This document shows positions 48,801 to 59,400 of a DNA stretch of 64,000 nucleotides, in pieces (within the stretch, counting starts at the first letter, position 1; each line of letters opens with the position of its first letter). A model generated the notes under the pieces. The model did not search any database. It saw nothing but the letters and a program-made list of their open reading frames with translations, and was not told the origin of the DNA. The stretch is from positions 43,323,878 to 43,387,877 of the forward strand of contig NC_086386.1 in assembly GCF_036588685.1 (NCBI RefSeq), read 5' to 3'. A program made the position numbers and the translations under genes. This DNA comes from Mytilus trossulus (taxonomy: Eukaryota; Mollusca; Bivalvia; Mytilida; Mytilidae).

Positions 48801-51800
48801 AAATGTCCAACATATATTTCAATGTCAGACACATCAAATAGTATATGAAACAAAGTTATATAGGAAGATATGTTTAATTGTCATTGTCCTTGGATCCTCA
48901 CTGTTTGACCTCTGGTCCCTATTTTTACTTCAAAGCTTTAAACAGACAATCATTCATATATTTTGAGTTATCCTCATTAGGCCAAATAAAATGAAATGTG
49001 TGTTTCTGTTTTCCTACTACCCTATCCTCTCTATTTTTAGCTTTAAAAAAAGCTTACATTAAAGTTTCTTTGTCACTTTTTCAAAAATAAGCACTGTTAA
49101 AGTCAGAATGTCAGATCTCTCAGAAAAGTTTTTATTGCTGCAAACCTTAATAGAAAAAAATAGTATAAATGGAAAGATGTTTTGAATATATTTGTATGTT
49201 GCAATGAATTATGTATAACGACTTTTTAAATCAAGCATAAAGATATACAGAAATTTCAGGTCAGTGGAGATTATGCTGTAACTACTATGAAAAAGACTTT
49301 TATCATGTTTATGATTTATCATTTAGGCTTTGACATTGTATTTGAAAACAAAAACAAAAAGCAAAGTATGTATTAAGGAAAGGATTTTTTATTAAACTTG
49401 TGTGTTGCAATGAATTGGTGTCATCACAATATTCCTATATATCTATATTGCCTTAGTAAAGAATTTCTTGTATTTACATCCAGATGGAGATGTTATCAAA
49501 GAGCCTGCATCATTAAATCATTGTGCTTCTGAAGGTTATCGAAATGATAGTTTTAAACACATACTCAAATTTATCTTTTTTAAAGATAGTTCTTGTTTTC
49601 AATTTGTACAATTCCAGCAAAGGGGAGATAATTCAGTGTTCAATGTAAGGTATTTTAGATGTTTTCTATTTGATGTTGCATGTTTGTCTTTATTATCTAA
49701 CATTTCAATTAATGTAATTCAGTTTGTTCTCTCTTTATGCTTCCTCTATCTTACTTTTATTTATGCACTGCACAGTTTTCAATGGGTAGTGGTTGTTTCT
49801 GTGTCATTTATAGTTGCTGTTTATACTTTTTTTTTTTAAACAAGTGTGGAAACAGATCAGTGTGGATAGTATGTTTGAATATTTGACATTGTTTTGTAAG
49901 ACAACTTTAAGAAGTTCTATGTTTTTCCCATATTATTAATTGTGTTGCACAATTTAACAATCAAACTGCTGAGCATAAGGAGAGTTGTTTATTTAATATT
50001 TTTATAAGTTTTTAAAAATTTTAATATGTTGTTACTGATGACAAAATGAAGGTCAAGTTATATAATGACGATTTTGACTGATCCCGTTCAGGAGTTATGT
50101 TTCTTGAAAGATCGAAAAATTTTGTTTAAAGTCATGTCTGTGCATTTACTCATGAACTGGTCAACCAAAGCTTTTCAAATTTTAATATGTTGTTGCTGAT
50201 GACCAAATTGAGGTCAAGTTCAATATAATGTTGACTTTGACTTTTACCATTCAGGAGTTATGTTTCTTGAAAGATCGAAAAATTGTGTTTAAAGTCGTGT
50301 CTGTTCATTTGCTCATGAACTGGTCAACCAAAGCTTTTCAAATTTTAATATGTTGTTACTGATGACAAAATTGAGGTCAAGTTCAATATAATGTTGACTT
50401 TGACTTTTACCGTTCAGGAGTTATGGTTCTTGAAAGATTGAAAAATGGTGTTTCCAGTCGTGTCCATGCATTTACTCATGAAATGTTTAAACAAAGCTTT
50501 TCAAATTTAAATATGTTGTTACTGATGACAAAATTGAGATCAAGTGCAATAATGACAATTTTTACTTTTACCGTTCAGGAGTTATGGTTCTTGAAAGATA
50601 GAAAAAATAGTGTTTCCAGTGGTGTCCTTGTATTTACTCATGAACTGTTCAACCAAAGCTTTTCAAATTTTAATATCTTGTTACTGATAACAAAATTGAG
50701 GTCAACATGGTCAAGTTCAATAATGTCGATTTTGACTTTTACCGTTCATGAATTATGGTTCTTGAAAGATCGAAAAATGACATTTCCATTCATGTTGTTG
50801 CATTTACTTGTGAACCATTTAAGGATGTAGACCTAGGTTAAGGGAAATAACTCTTAAAATTATCTGTACGTTTGTCTCAACCATTTTCCTAGATATTTTC
50901 TAAGCTTCTAGGTTACATAGATTATTTCCAATCTGTTTCAGGTAAATGCTTAAAATACTTTGATAAAACTTGCCTTTACAAACGCATTACTGATTTAAAG
51001 AGTTATCTCCCTGAACCAAGGTCTACCACATTAAGCCAAGCTTTTCAAATTTTAATATGTTGATTCTGATTACAAAATGGAGGTGAAATTGGATATTGAC
51101 AATTTTCACTTTCACCATTCATCAGTTACAATGTATGGTTCTTCATGTGATATTGCCATGACTCAAATAAATGTTAATAAATCCGGTTTGCTGTCGTTGT
51201 GATAGCCTCTTCAGTCACTTGTTGAAACATTCTGTTATTAATTGCATTATATAAATAAGAAAGTAATTTTACTCAATTAATGGCTTTTCATTTTGAATTT
51301 ATTGAACCATAAAATTCATTTTTGACTCCTCATAGTCATATTGAATAATCTGCAAAGTTTGCAGATTGTGTCAAAAATTAGTTTTATGGTTTGATCAATT
51401 TAAAATAAATGATTGCCATTCATTATAAATAAATTTCTTTCAAAAATAAGACTCAAATAACTCTTTATATTATTTAAATTAACAATGACAACGTACAACC
51501 ATGTTGGCTTATTAATACACAACACCAGAGTGGGCGTGTCACCATAAAAATTGACAACATTGAAAAAGAAATAATACTTTGAACCAATCAGAAGACAGAT
51601 CAGAAGAAAACTTTTTTTTTCAATACTTTGTGTTTGAAATTTTCATATTTTGTTTGTTGTTATTTTTTTTCATAGCTATATTTGTCATAGAAAAATGAAA
51701 AAATGTTCACCCTTACAGATGACACTTTTTAAAGTTGTTTATTTTAAGATGCATAGTTTTATCATATTTTTAAAGTTGTTTTGAAATTAAATCAAAAGTG

Positions 51801-53830
51801 CATTGCACTTGGAGAAGCAAAATAAATACTTTAACTTTCATTTTTTTCATTCTTTATAGACACTGCACTTGTAGAAGAAATTAACTCAAAATGCATACTT
51901 TCATCATCTTTTCAAAAAAATTTGGTGAGCACTAATAGAAAATCTATGCTTTACCTTGTAGTTTTCTTCAAGATTTATACAAATACTCCTACTCCTGATA
52001 CGACTACACATGCCATTAATTGCCATGATCGACTCAAGAAGAAGGATAAAGTGTAAGTGATGCATTTAAAAAAAAATCATAAATATTTCTTGTGTAATGG
52101 TATAATTTTCATATTGTAAGCTATAAAACTTAACTTACCAATTACCATCTGACAGCTCTGACAGTGTATGTATTTGTATAGGCTGACATTAGCTACACTC
52201 CTAGTATCAAACTAATATTAGTCACTTGAAGCTGAAGAATTTTGACCATGCACGTGCTCAAGCCTCAGAATAAAACAAAATCTCACAAACACATGATTTT
52301 CAGGTGAGATATGAAATTATTTTGTTTTTTTATTGACGATATCTCAGAATTTGAAAATAATAGCTTATTTACAAACAGGAAAATTAAGGAAATTATACCT
52401 ACGCAACATTATGATGTAGTTTATTAGAATTACTGTTTTATTTTTCTTAACTATTTCCAGTTTATTACTGATTATTACTTCTTGTATTTAGTAGGTTACT
52501 GGATATTTTGAAGAAGTATAACCATGAAGATGCTGATATTGTTAAACTCGATAAGGAACTAGATGATGCCATAAACTGCCTCCTGCATAACATTGAGAAT
52601 GAAATTGATAGCTTGAAAGCACACAAGGCAATGAACCAATATCTGATTAAGAAAATGAAGAACGAGCACACAGTTCTCAGAGATGAGAAGGAAAGCATCC
52701 AGAAACAGCTAGAACTGGCTAGTAGAAGTTACAGTGGGCAGAACAGATGCAAGAGCAAAGAGGTTGACCTACTGAACATTGCATATAATAAATTGGATCA
52801 GAAGGAGGGAAGCACGAGAAAGCGAATTGCTATTTTGAAAGCTGAGCTCACCCGCATTATTTCAAAGCTAGACATGCCAAAATCTAAGAAGGAAAAGCCT
52901 ATTGTTCCTCCTCTTTATCTATCAAAACTTGGTGAGTGCAAAGTTTTGCCACCATTGAGGTATGCACCAAAAGCACCAAGAAAAGGTGTAAACATAAATT
53001 CTTTGGCCAAGGAAAACGTCACTGACTTAAACACTGGTAATAAGAGGAGAATGAGGGCTTCAGAACCAAAGCTGTCCAACAGCACACCTATCCTGCAGAA
53101 TCATGCTTTTGTGAGACCAGCTCCTTCTGTAAAAGATAACAGTAAAATATATCCAAATAAAACTGGTGCACTAAATGGTCCAAGGAACCAGCATGATAAA
53201 AAGACTGTCAGACAGGTAAGATAAAATATAATGTTGACTGGTGCCATTAATGAAAAGGACAATAAGGTAATTCACCTGATAAGAGGACTGTTAGACAGGT
53301 AAGATAAAATATTATATTGACTAGTGCCATTAAAAAAAAGGAACAATAAGGTAATATCACCAAATTAGAGGACAGTAAGACAGATAAAATGAAATATATT
53401 ATTCCACTGTTTATATACATTGATCATGTTGATGGTTTATAATCTGGAATATATTATAATTTGATTGGTTCAGACTTTCTCATGTGTCATTGAACATTAG
53501 GCCTGTTCCACTTTGAAATGTCGTATGTAAATAGTCTGCTGAAAAAATACCAATCGAAAAAGGTGATATGTCAGCAAACTTCTTATTATAATCACATTCA
53601 TCTATTTACCTTTTTTTTTCTAGGTTATAAACCAAAAAAGGCCAGTTATTACAAGGAAAGATGAGGGCACACAGGCAGATATTCTCAAGCTCCCTGATAT
53701 TGTCAAAGGTTCTCAAATGATGGATAAATCCAGGATTGTTCCAAAGCAATCCTGTGAATCCAGAAGAACTGCAACAAGGCGTGCAGCTAGGAAACCTACT
53801 AACCAGGAGAGACCACCATTTTGTTTTTAG
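42900..53830 (+). CDS. Unrecognised protein with twenty 12-residue acidic repeats and a coiled coil (six coding exons)
   Basis: I do not recognise this protein. Coding exons: 42900-42990, 47728-48570, 49484-49534, 51860-52052, 52495-53215 (or from 52492) and 53634-... more exactly 53624-53830. All junctions are GT/AG and phases agree (1,1,1,2,0), giving about 2106 nt and 701 residues. The ATG follows the acceptor by one base. Residues 1-30 are basic and Ser/Arg-rich (MNSSPGRKSRSFRRRSSPKI). A Pro/Ser linker (TPTPPQL, SPSPPPS) leads to residues 61-300, exactly twenty EVDIEATETSLP-type repeats. Residues ~395-530 are a charged coiled coil (LDKELDDAINCLLHNIENEI; NEHTVLRDEKESIQKQLELA). The C-terminus is basic (SRRTATRRAARKP), ending RPPFCF. 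Exons 2 and 3 are symmetric 1-1, so either could be skipped in frame. The shape suggests a nuclear, spindle or cytoskeletal scaffold, but nothing is diagnostic. Exons 3 and 4 are the least certain. Confidence 0.75.
43032..43146. mobile_element. Foldback element (~115 bp) in the first coding intron
   Basis: GTTTAAACACAGGCACTCGA CGTTCTGTCAATAGTAT at the left; ATACTATTGACAGAACGTC TAGTGCCTGTGGTTTAAA at the right. Arms of ~40 bp around a short ATTGGCAATTGGCCAAT centre. Confidence 0.88.
43192..44122 (+). repeat. Satellite subfamily A, 52-bp unit, about 18 copies
   Basis: Unit: GGTATGAACCTACACAGACT + AATCAATATTAAGTTAGAAT + GACACAAGCCAA (52 bp). Very homogeneous (a few substitutions per unit). It lies wholly in the intron between coding exons 1 and 2 and passes into subfamily B at about 44.12 kb. 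Confidence 0.95.
44123..47630 (+). repeat. Satellite subfamily B, 45-bp unit, about 70 copies
   Basis: Unit: GGTATGTGACTTCACAGACT + TAGCAGTAAAGTTAGATTGA + CACAA (45 bp), clearly related to subfamily A. Variants carry an extra TTATT, GTTA or GGCT. Larger duplications are visible: the variant GATTGACAAAATGTATGTGA recurs about 700 bp apart (46146 and 46847), and GATTGACACTTGTAAGGTAT about 274 bp apart (44660 and 44934). Because 45 is a multiple of three, the minus strand shows long open frames with a 15-residue repeat; these are not genes. Confidence 0.95.
45807..46053. mobile_element. 247-bp MITE inserted in the satellite, with TTA target duplication
   Basis: Termini GGCCATAATAAATAATAGGT-TTGTTTGCCCAAAC and GGGCAAACCAAAACTTTTTT-AAGTGTGGCC are imperfect ~36-bp inverted repeats. 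The satellite reads ...AAAGTTA before and TTAGATTGACAC after; removing the element and one TTA restores a perfect 45-bp unit, so the borders are certain. No ORF. Confidence 0.93.
47817..48536 (+). repeat. Coding 36-bp tandem repeat, exactly 20 units
   Basis: Within coding exon 2 the 36-bp unit (ATTGAGGCCACAGAAACTTC + ATTACCAGAGGTAGAT) is repeated twenty times without a single insertion or deletion; unit starts fall at exact 36-base steps from 47817 to 48501. Translation is IEATETSLPEVD with conservative changes (SLT, SFP, TLL, EVE). Later units use GTAGAA (E) in place of GTAGAT (D). Confidence 0.93.
50011..50820 (+). repeat. ~160-165-bp tandem repeat, about five units, in an intron
   Basis: Each unit carries TTTTCAAATTTTAATATGTT, TGATGACAAAATTGAGGTCA, TTACCGTTCAGGAGTTATG and TTCTTGAAAGATCGAAAAAT. 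A detached sixth partial unit follows the MITE at 51036-51150. The open stretch 50423-50830 is an effect of the repeat. Confidence 0.88.
50818..51034. mobile_element. MITE with TTAAGG..GTAGACCTAGG termini, inserted in the 160-bp array
   Basis: Left TTAAGGATGTAGACCTAGGT, right ACCAAGGTCTACCACATTAA, complementary with mismatches. It shares GAGTTATCTCCCT near the right end with the GGTGGTACC family, so it may be a distant relative. Satellite-like sequence continues on both sides, showing an insertion. Confidence 0.8.
51259..51441. mobile_element. Foldback element (~183 bp) with perfect central palindrome
   Basis: The arms CCATAAAATTCATTTTTGAC and TCAAAAATTAGTTTTATGG are complementary, and the centre AATCTGCAAAGTTTGCAGATT is a perfect palindrome apart from its middle base. 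The outer arms GAAAGTAATTTT...AATGGC also pair. Confidence 0.78.
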
Positions 53831-54206
53831 ATCAAGTCTACTCCACATTTCTCGGAACTAAAATCACTAAATTGAAATGATTGAACAGTCAGTACAAATG
53901 CTAAAAATAGTTTGATCTTTATAGAATGATTTATGTATATGTTTTGGGGAAGTTTTTGTTTTGATATTTTCAGTATATAATTATATCTCAGGGAATCAAA
54001 TTTACAGTATCCTTATAAATTTATATATCCTGCCCTTTTAACATAGCAGTATTTTTATGCTATGTTGTATTATCATAGCTTTTGATTTTTTCTCTAAATT
54101 AAAATTCCCTTCTGCCAAAATTAGGTTACTGGGATCTAACTTTTATTCATGTTAAAATCTGTTAAGGGTCAATTTAAATCCAAAAATAAGTTTATTTATT
54201 TAATAT

Positions 54207-54382
54207 GACGTCCATTATCACTGTACTATTATGCATATTTTTAGGGGCCAGCTGAAGGACACCTACGGGTGCGGGAATTCTCGCTACATTGAAGACCCAT
54301 TGGTTGCCTTCGGCTGTTATCTGCTCTATGGTCGGGTGGTTGTCGCTTTGACATATTCACCATTTCCTTTCTCAATTTTATT
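54207..54382 (-). repeat. Dispersed family B copy inserted in the 3' UTR
   Basis: TCCATTATCACTGTACTATT, GGGGCCAGCTGAAGGACACC, CTACATTGAAGACC, ending TCCTTTCTCAATTTTA. Copy 2 of the duplication has AATCCAAAAAAAGATTATAT with no such element at the matching place (55735-55755), so this is an insertion after the duplication (or a precise loss from copy 2). Confidence 0.88.
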
Positions 54383-55264
54383 ATATCTTTCATATTTTAT
54401 TTTTGTGGGGAAGAAAAAAGACTTTCATAATATTTCTCATTTTTTTTTCTCAATTTACTGGTGGAATACTGCATTGCTCTAAAACCTGTTAAACTCAAAT
54501 TAAATTTTACCAAAAACAGCACAGAATTTAAATTGTGCATCAGTACTACATGATTTGAAGACAGGGTGCGACCTCTTTTTTGCAAGATAAAGTTGTAAGT
54601 CTTCTGATTGCATGATGAGGTCGTAAGTCACTGGCGTGTATGGAATAAGACCGTAAACTTGACCTGCTACAAATCATATAGTTACCATTTTGTCTGGGCT
54701 TCAAACTTTTCTTTTTAAAGGGTGGGGTAAGGTATTTTGGTTGGGATTTTAACTATTTTTAAGAGTGAGGGTGTGATCTGGTATTTTGGTCTGGGATTCA
54801 AATAAATTCTATTTGAGATCATTTTAGATAGAGTAATGCAGTTTATGCATCATATTGTATTTGTAAATTCAGATTCAAAAGTTTCCAAACTCCTTTTATT
54901 TTAAATTGGACTTTTAAATTACAGATCTGTATTCTGTTTTGATAGAAATTTTGCAAATTTACAATTAATTATTTCAAGTTTTTCATATTTTAATGAATAT
55001 TTTTCCTTTAATTAAAACTGAACTCAAATTTCCAATACATCCTTAATTCCATGATATTTTTCTAAAAGTGCAATTATATTGTTTTGTTAATTAACTTTTT
55101 TTTTTTTTTTTAAAGATAATACACTAGTAGTTATTATAAAGGTGACATTGCTATTGATTAAGCTGCATTTAAGTAAGGCTTACAATAATCTGAAATGGAT
55201 TCTCTTATTATTTTTTTCTAATCTTAAACTTGGAGAACTTTTTTGTTTGTGATAATAACAATTC

Positions 55265-55270
55265 AATAAA
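55265..55270 (+). terminator. Candidate polyadenylation signal of the coiled-coil gene
   Basis: AATAAA in CAATTCAATAAAAAAAAAAA at the end of duplication copy 1, giving a 3' UTR of about 1.44 kb. The equivalent site in copy 2 is at 56608-56613. Confidence 0.45.
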
Positions 55271-55280
55271 AAAAAAAATT

Positions 55281-56615
55281 CACGGGATTGCTTTGAAACA
55301 AGCAATCCCGTGAATCCAGAAGTACTGCACCAAGGCGTGCAGCTGGGAAACCTGCTATTAACCAGGAGAGACCACCATTTTGTTTTTAGATCAAGTCTAC
55401 TCCACATTTCCCACACTAAGATCACTAAATTGAAATGATTGAACAGTCAGTACAAATGCTAAAAAATAGTTTGATCTTTATAGAATGATTTATGTATATG
55501 TTTTGGGGAAGTTTTTATTTTGATATTTTCAGTATATATTTATATCTCAGGGAATCAAATTTACAGTATTTAAATTTATTTATATATCCTGCCCTTTTAA
55601 CATAGCAGTATTTTTATGCTTTGTTGTATTATCTCAGCTTTTGAGTTTTTCTTTATATTAAAATTCCCTTCTGCCTAAAGTAGGTTACTGGGATCTAATT
55701 GTTATTCATGTTAAAATCTGTTAAGGGTCAATTTAAATCCAAAAAAAGATTATATCTTTCATATTTTTTTTTGTGGGGGAGAAAAAGGACTATCGTAAAA
55801 TTTCTCATTTTTTCTTAATTTGCTGGTGGAATACTGCATTGCTCTATGACCTATTGAACTAAAATTAAATTTTACCAAAAACAGCACAGAATTTGTATTT
55901 TGCATGATTTGAAGACAGGGTGCGATCTCTTTTTTGCAAGATAAAGTTGTAAGTCTTTTGATTGCATGATGAGGTCGTAAGTCACTGGCGTGTATGGAAT
56001 ATGACCGTAAACTTGACCTGCTACAAATCATATAGTTACCATTTTGTCTGGGCTTCAAACTTTTCTTTTTAAAGGGTTTTTTGGTTGGGATTTTAAGTTT
56101 TTGTAAGAGTGCGGGTGTGATCTGGTATTTTGGTCTGGGATTCAAAAAATTTCTATTTGAGATCATTTTAGATAAGAGTAATGCAGTTTATGCATCATTG
56201 TATTTGTAAATTCAGATTAAAAAAATTTCAAACTCCTTTTATTTTAAATTGGACTTTTAAATTACAGATCTGTATTCTGTTTTGATAGAAATTTTGCAAA
56301 TTTACAATTAATTATTTAATTTTTTTCATATTTTAATGAATATTTTTATCCTTTACTTAAAACTGAACTCAAATTTCCAATACATGTCCTTAATTCCATG
56401 AATTTTTTTCTCAAAGTGCAATTATATTCTTTTGTTGTAATTTACTTTTTTTTCTTCAAGGAAATACACTTGTTTATTATAAAGATGACACTACTATTTA
56501 TTAAGCTGCATTTTAGTCAGGCTTACAATAATATGAAATGGATTCTCTTATTATTTTTTTCTAATCTTAAACTTGGGGGACTTTTTTGTATGTGATTATA
56601 ACAATTCAATAAAAA
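55281..56615 (+). repeat. Tandem segmental duplication, copy 2
   Basis: Repeats the end of the last exon and the 3' UTR of copy 1. It starts with a 13-bp inverted repeat (CACGGGATTGCTT, 6-nt loop, AAGCAATCCCGTG; 55281-55312) and ends CAATTCAATAAAAAAAAATA. Copy 1 has a less perfect form of the same hairpin near 53732-53755. Confidence 0.9.
55300..55389 (+). pseudogene. Duplicated C-terminal exon fragment of the coiled-coil gene
   Basis: Encodes KQSRESRSTAPRRAAGKPAI then NQERPPFCF and a stop in the frame of the parent exon, with one in-frame extra codon (ATT) and several replacements. There is no splice acceptor upstream (an A-rich tail and hairpin instead), so it is probably untranslated. The kept frame may only reflect youth. 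Confidence 0.75.
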
Positions 56616-57024
56616 AAAATATTGTCAGCTTGCCCTTTTTTTATGTACTTTTTATGGATTTTTTATACCTCATTTGCTGAATACTGTGCCAAAGAGCAAA
56701 TAATATTGTTGAATAAAATTATGCAAAAAAATAGAGTCTTGTTTTTATCCAATATATAGGTAGCAATTTAATCCAACAGATATAAACATTGGAAATAAAT
56801 GTCAATGAGACAGACAGCATAATACAAATATTATCAAAAGAGATATTAAGCAGAGAACTACCTGAAGTCTTTAATGATAGAGTTATTTGAGACACACAAA
56901 AACAAACATAACTACTAAACTTTACATTGACCAATGAACCATGAAAATAAGGTCATTTATATGATACCTACCAGGCAGACATGTACAACTAACAACCATA
57001 ACATACAGGAATAGATTGCCTTAG

Positions 57025-57190
57025 TTGTATTTGGTAAAACTTTTAGGTCCTAAATGCTCTTCAACTTGCTTCTTTATTTTGGCCTTTAAAACATTTTTTG
57101 ATTCGAGCGTCACTGATGAGTCTTATGTAGATCAACACGCGTCTAGCGTAAATATAAAATTTAATCCTGGTATCTATGAAGAGTTTATTT
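57025..57190 (+). repeat. Dispersed repeat with hammerhead-like core block (degenerate)
   Basis: Contains GAGCGTCACTGATGAGTCTT ATGTAGATCAACACGCGTCT AGCGTAA, then AATTTAATCCTGGTA. I recall this block as common in mussel sequences (from memory). The open frame over it (57025-57255) is incidental. Confidence 0.55.
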
Positions 57191-57369
57191 TTAAACCACA
57201 TACAGTTGTCCTATCTAAGAAACAGAATAGACCAGGAAGCCTAACATTTGTTTAATTAATGGACAACAAGAGGGCACACACTGAAATGTCTCGCCTTCTT
57301 TACGAATCATTAATATTATGTTGATAGTCCTAAATATTAAGCTTTATTACAACTGTCACACAAATTCAA

Positions 57370-58200
57370 CAAACCAAGAAAACTAAACATTGACCTTTGA
57401 ACCATGAAAATGAGGTCAAGGTCAGATGAACCAGGCCAGGCAGACATGTACAGCTAACAATTCTTCCATACATCAAATATAGTTGACCTATTGGTTATAG
57501 TTTAAGAAAAACAGACTAGAACACAAAAACTTAACACAGAGCTATGAACCGTGAAAATGAGGTCAAGGTCAAATAAAACCTGTGCGACTGACATATAGAT
57601 CATAAAAAATTTCCATACACCAAATAAAGTTGACATTTTGCATATAATATTAGAAAAAGGCCAAAACTCAAAAACTTAACTTTGACCACTGAACCATGAA
57701 TATGAGGTTAAGGTCATATGACACCTGTCAGCTAGACATGAACACCTTACAATCATTCAATACACCAAATAAAGTAGACCTATTGCATACAGTATAAGAA
57801 AAACAGACCAAAACACAAAAACTTAACTATAATCACTGAACCATGAAAATGAGGTCAAGGTCAGATGACACCTGCCAGTTGGACATGTAAACCTTACAGT
57901 CCTTCCATACATCGAATATACTACACCTATTGCTTATAGTATCTGAGATATGGACTTAACCACTAAAACTTAACCTTTTTCACTGATCCATGAAATGAGG
58001 TCGAGGTCAAGGGAAAACTGTCTGACGGGCATGAGGACCTTGCAAGGTACGCACATACCAAATATAGTTATCCTTTTACTTATAATAAGAGAGAATTTAA
58101 CATTACAAAAAATCTTAATTTTTTTTCAAGTATTCACTGAACCATGAAAATGAGGTCAAGGACATTGGACATGTGACTGACAGAAACTTCGTAACATGAG
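57370..58200 (+). repeat. ~150-bp tandem repeat, about six units
   Basis: Each unit has TGAACCATGAAAATGAGGTC AAGGTCA, a (A/G)GACATG block, CTTCCATACA(C/T)CAAATA and TAAGAAAAACAGAC(T/C)A. A diverged extra unit lies at 56930-57005. No coding potential. Confidence 0.88.
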
Positions 58201-58306
58201 GCATCCACATACAAAGTATGAAGCATCCAGGTCTTCCACCAGCTAAAATATAAAGCTTTTAAGAAGTGAGCTAACACCGCTGCACCCGCCGGATCACTTT
58301 CCCTAT

Positions 58307-58341
58307 GTCGAGCTTTCTGCGACAAAAGTCGCAGGCTCGAC
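58307..58341. other. Perfect hairpin, 14-bp stem with a 3-nt bulge and AAAA loop
   Basis: GTCGAGC-TTT-CTGCGAC-AAAA-GTCGCAG-GCTCGAC: both 7-bp stems are perfect. It follows the 150-bp array and a GC-richer block (CACCGCTGCACCCGCCGGAT) that stands out from its AT-rich surroundings. Probably part of a dispersed element terminus. Confidence 0.85.
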
Positions 58342-58399
58342 AATAAAAATGAAGTCACAGTCCGACAAACACTACCAGAAAATATTTTTGCCATACCAC

Positions 58400-59400
58400 G
58401 GCCGTAAATTACGTGCAGGCATGTAGTTAGGCAGTTGCCTCCTATTGCGGGCTGACAAAAAAATAAAATAAAGAAATAACCTAAGATTTGTTTTTAAAAA
58501 ATGGTTAAATCATGCATTATTTTAAAAGCATTGGTTGTTAATTTAACTTGGGCCAACAAGTTGTATATCATAATAGCAGGGTGTGTTCGATGTTTAGATC
58601 TGGTAAATTGATTTTGTGGTCTGGCTATATATACATAGAAGTGACAATGTTTGCAACTTGAATGTACTATTAGGTCTATACTGAGAAGTGATAAAGAGAT
58701 GGAATTCGTTCGATCACAAAACATTGCATAAGTATTTGACAGGTTAACGAACTAAAACTTTCAGTTTACACAAACAGTGCAACGTTATAATAATTTGAAT
58801 TTGATCAATAAACTTATGAGTTATTACGTTAGCATTTTGAGTTGAAGGTTTGAAAATTGTATCTGTGAAACAAAGTTAATAAAAAGCTCGATTGGGACAG
58901 CCAAAAAAAAGAACCCAGGATAAACCACAAAAAATGTTCAACTTCAGGGAGGCCTTTCATTTCAATCTCGCAAATTGTGTCCCTAAAACTTAGTAAAAAA
59001 GCATGTGATGAGTAATAAAGCAGAATAAAGCGTTAAATAAGTATTAAGAATACATTATTCAATATATATTCTAGGCGCTTATTTCTTGAAATGTACTTTT
59101 AAAAAATCTATTAATTGGTGTCTTCTGGGGAGGTACATTGCATACAGGGAAAAATGCCCCAAAAGATATCATTTTCTGCAAAAAATGGGTCAAACATTTT
59201 CGAGGCAATTTACGACCCTTCATACAATCATTCTATGCTCTAAATGTAGTATCGGAGGTTAAGGCTAAACTACGGTAAAAAAGCGGCGTAAGATACATCA
59301 GGAATAATCAAACTCACAAGTCGAAAACGAACTCAAATAAAGAAGGCGAAAAAAGACAAACAACAGTATACAGTACAATTTTAAAACTTTTAAATACAAT
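58400..59400. other. Non-coding, nothing recognised
   Basis: AT-rich sequence. Short open stretches (for example 58494-58724 on the minus strand) have no homology or splice context. Confidence 0.45.

Larger units (their letters stand above)
53740..55280 (+). repeat. Tandem segmental duplication, copy 1 (end of last exon and 3' UTR)
   Basis: From within the last coding exon to the A-rich tail near 55280, this ~1.5-kb segment is repeated at 55281-56615 at roughly 90% identity by eye. It contains the functional C-terminus and stop (53828-53830), plus a family B insertion that copy 2 lacks. Confidence 0.9.

Noticed and set aside
49535-49839. Extension of coding exon 3 to the stop near 49839 as an alternative terminal exon
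   Set aside because: The frame stays open past GAAG|GTTATC, but it becomes very Phe/Leu-rich like translated AT-rich DNA, and only a phase-1 end at 49534 joins the next exon in frame. Intron-retained isoforms cannot be excluded.
50423-50830. 135-codon open frame
   Set aside because: Falls entirely in the 160-bp intronic tandem repeat and repeats with it.
42900-53830. Assignment of the coiled-coil gene to a kinetochore family (DSN1, CENP-Q/U, shugoshin) or sororin
   Set aside because: The layout (basic N-terminus, coiled coil, basic C-terminus) is only generally similar. I could not align any family-defining motif.
55180-56166. Minus-strand open frames over the duplicated 3' UTR (also 53606-53848)
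   Set aside because: They are antisense to the last exon and appear in both duplication copies only because the copies are similar.
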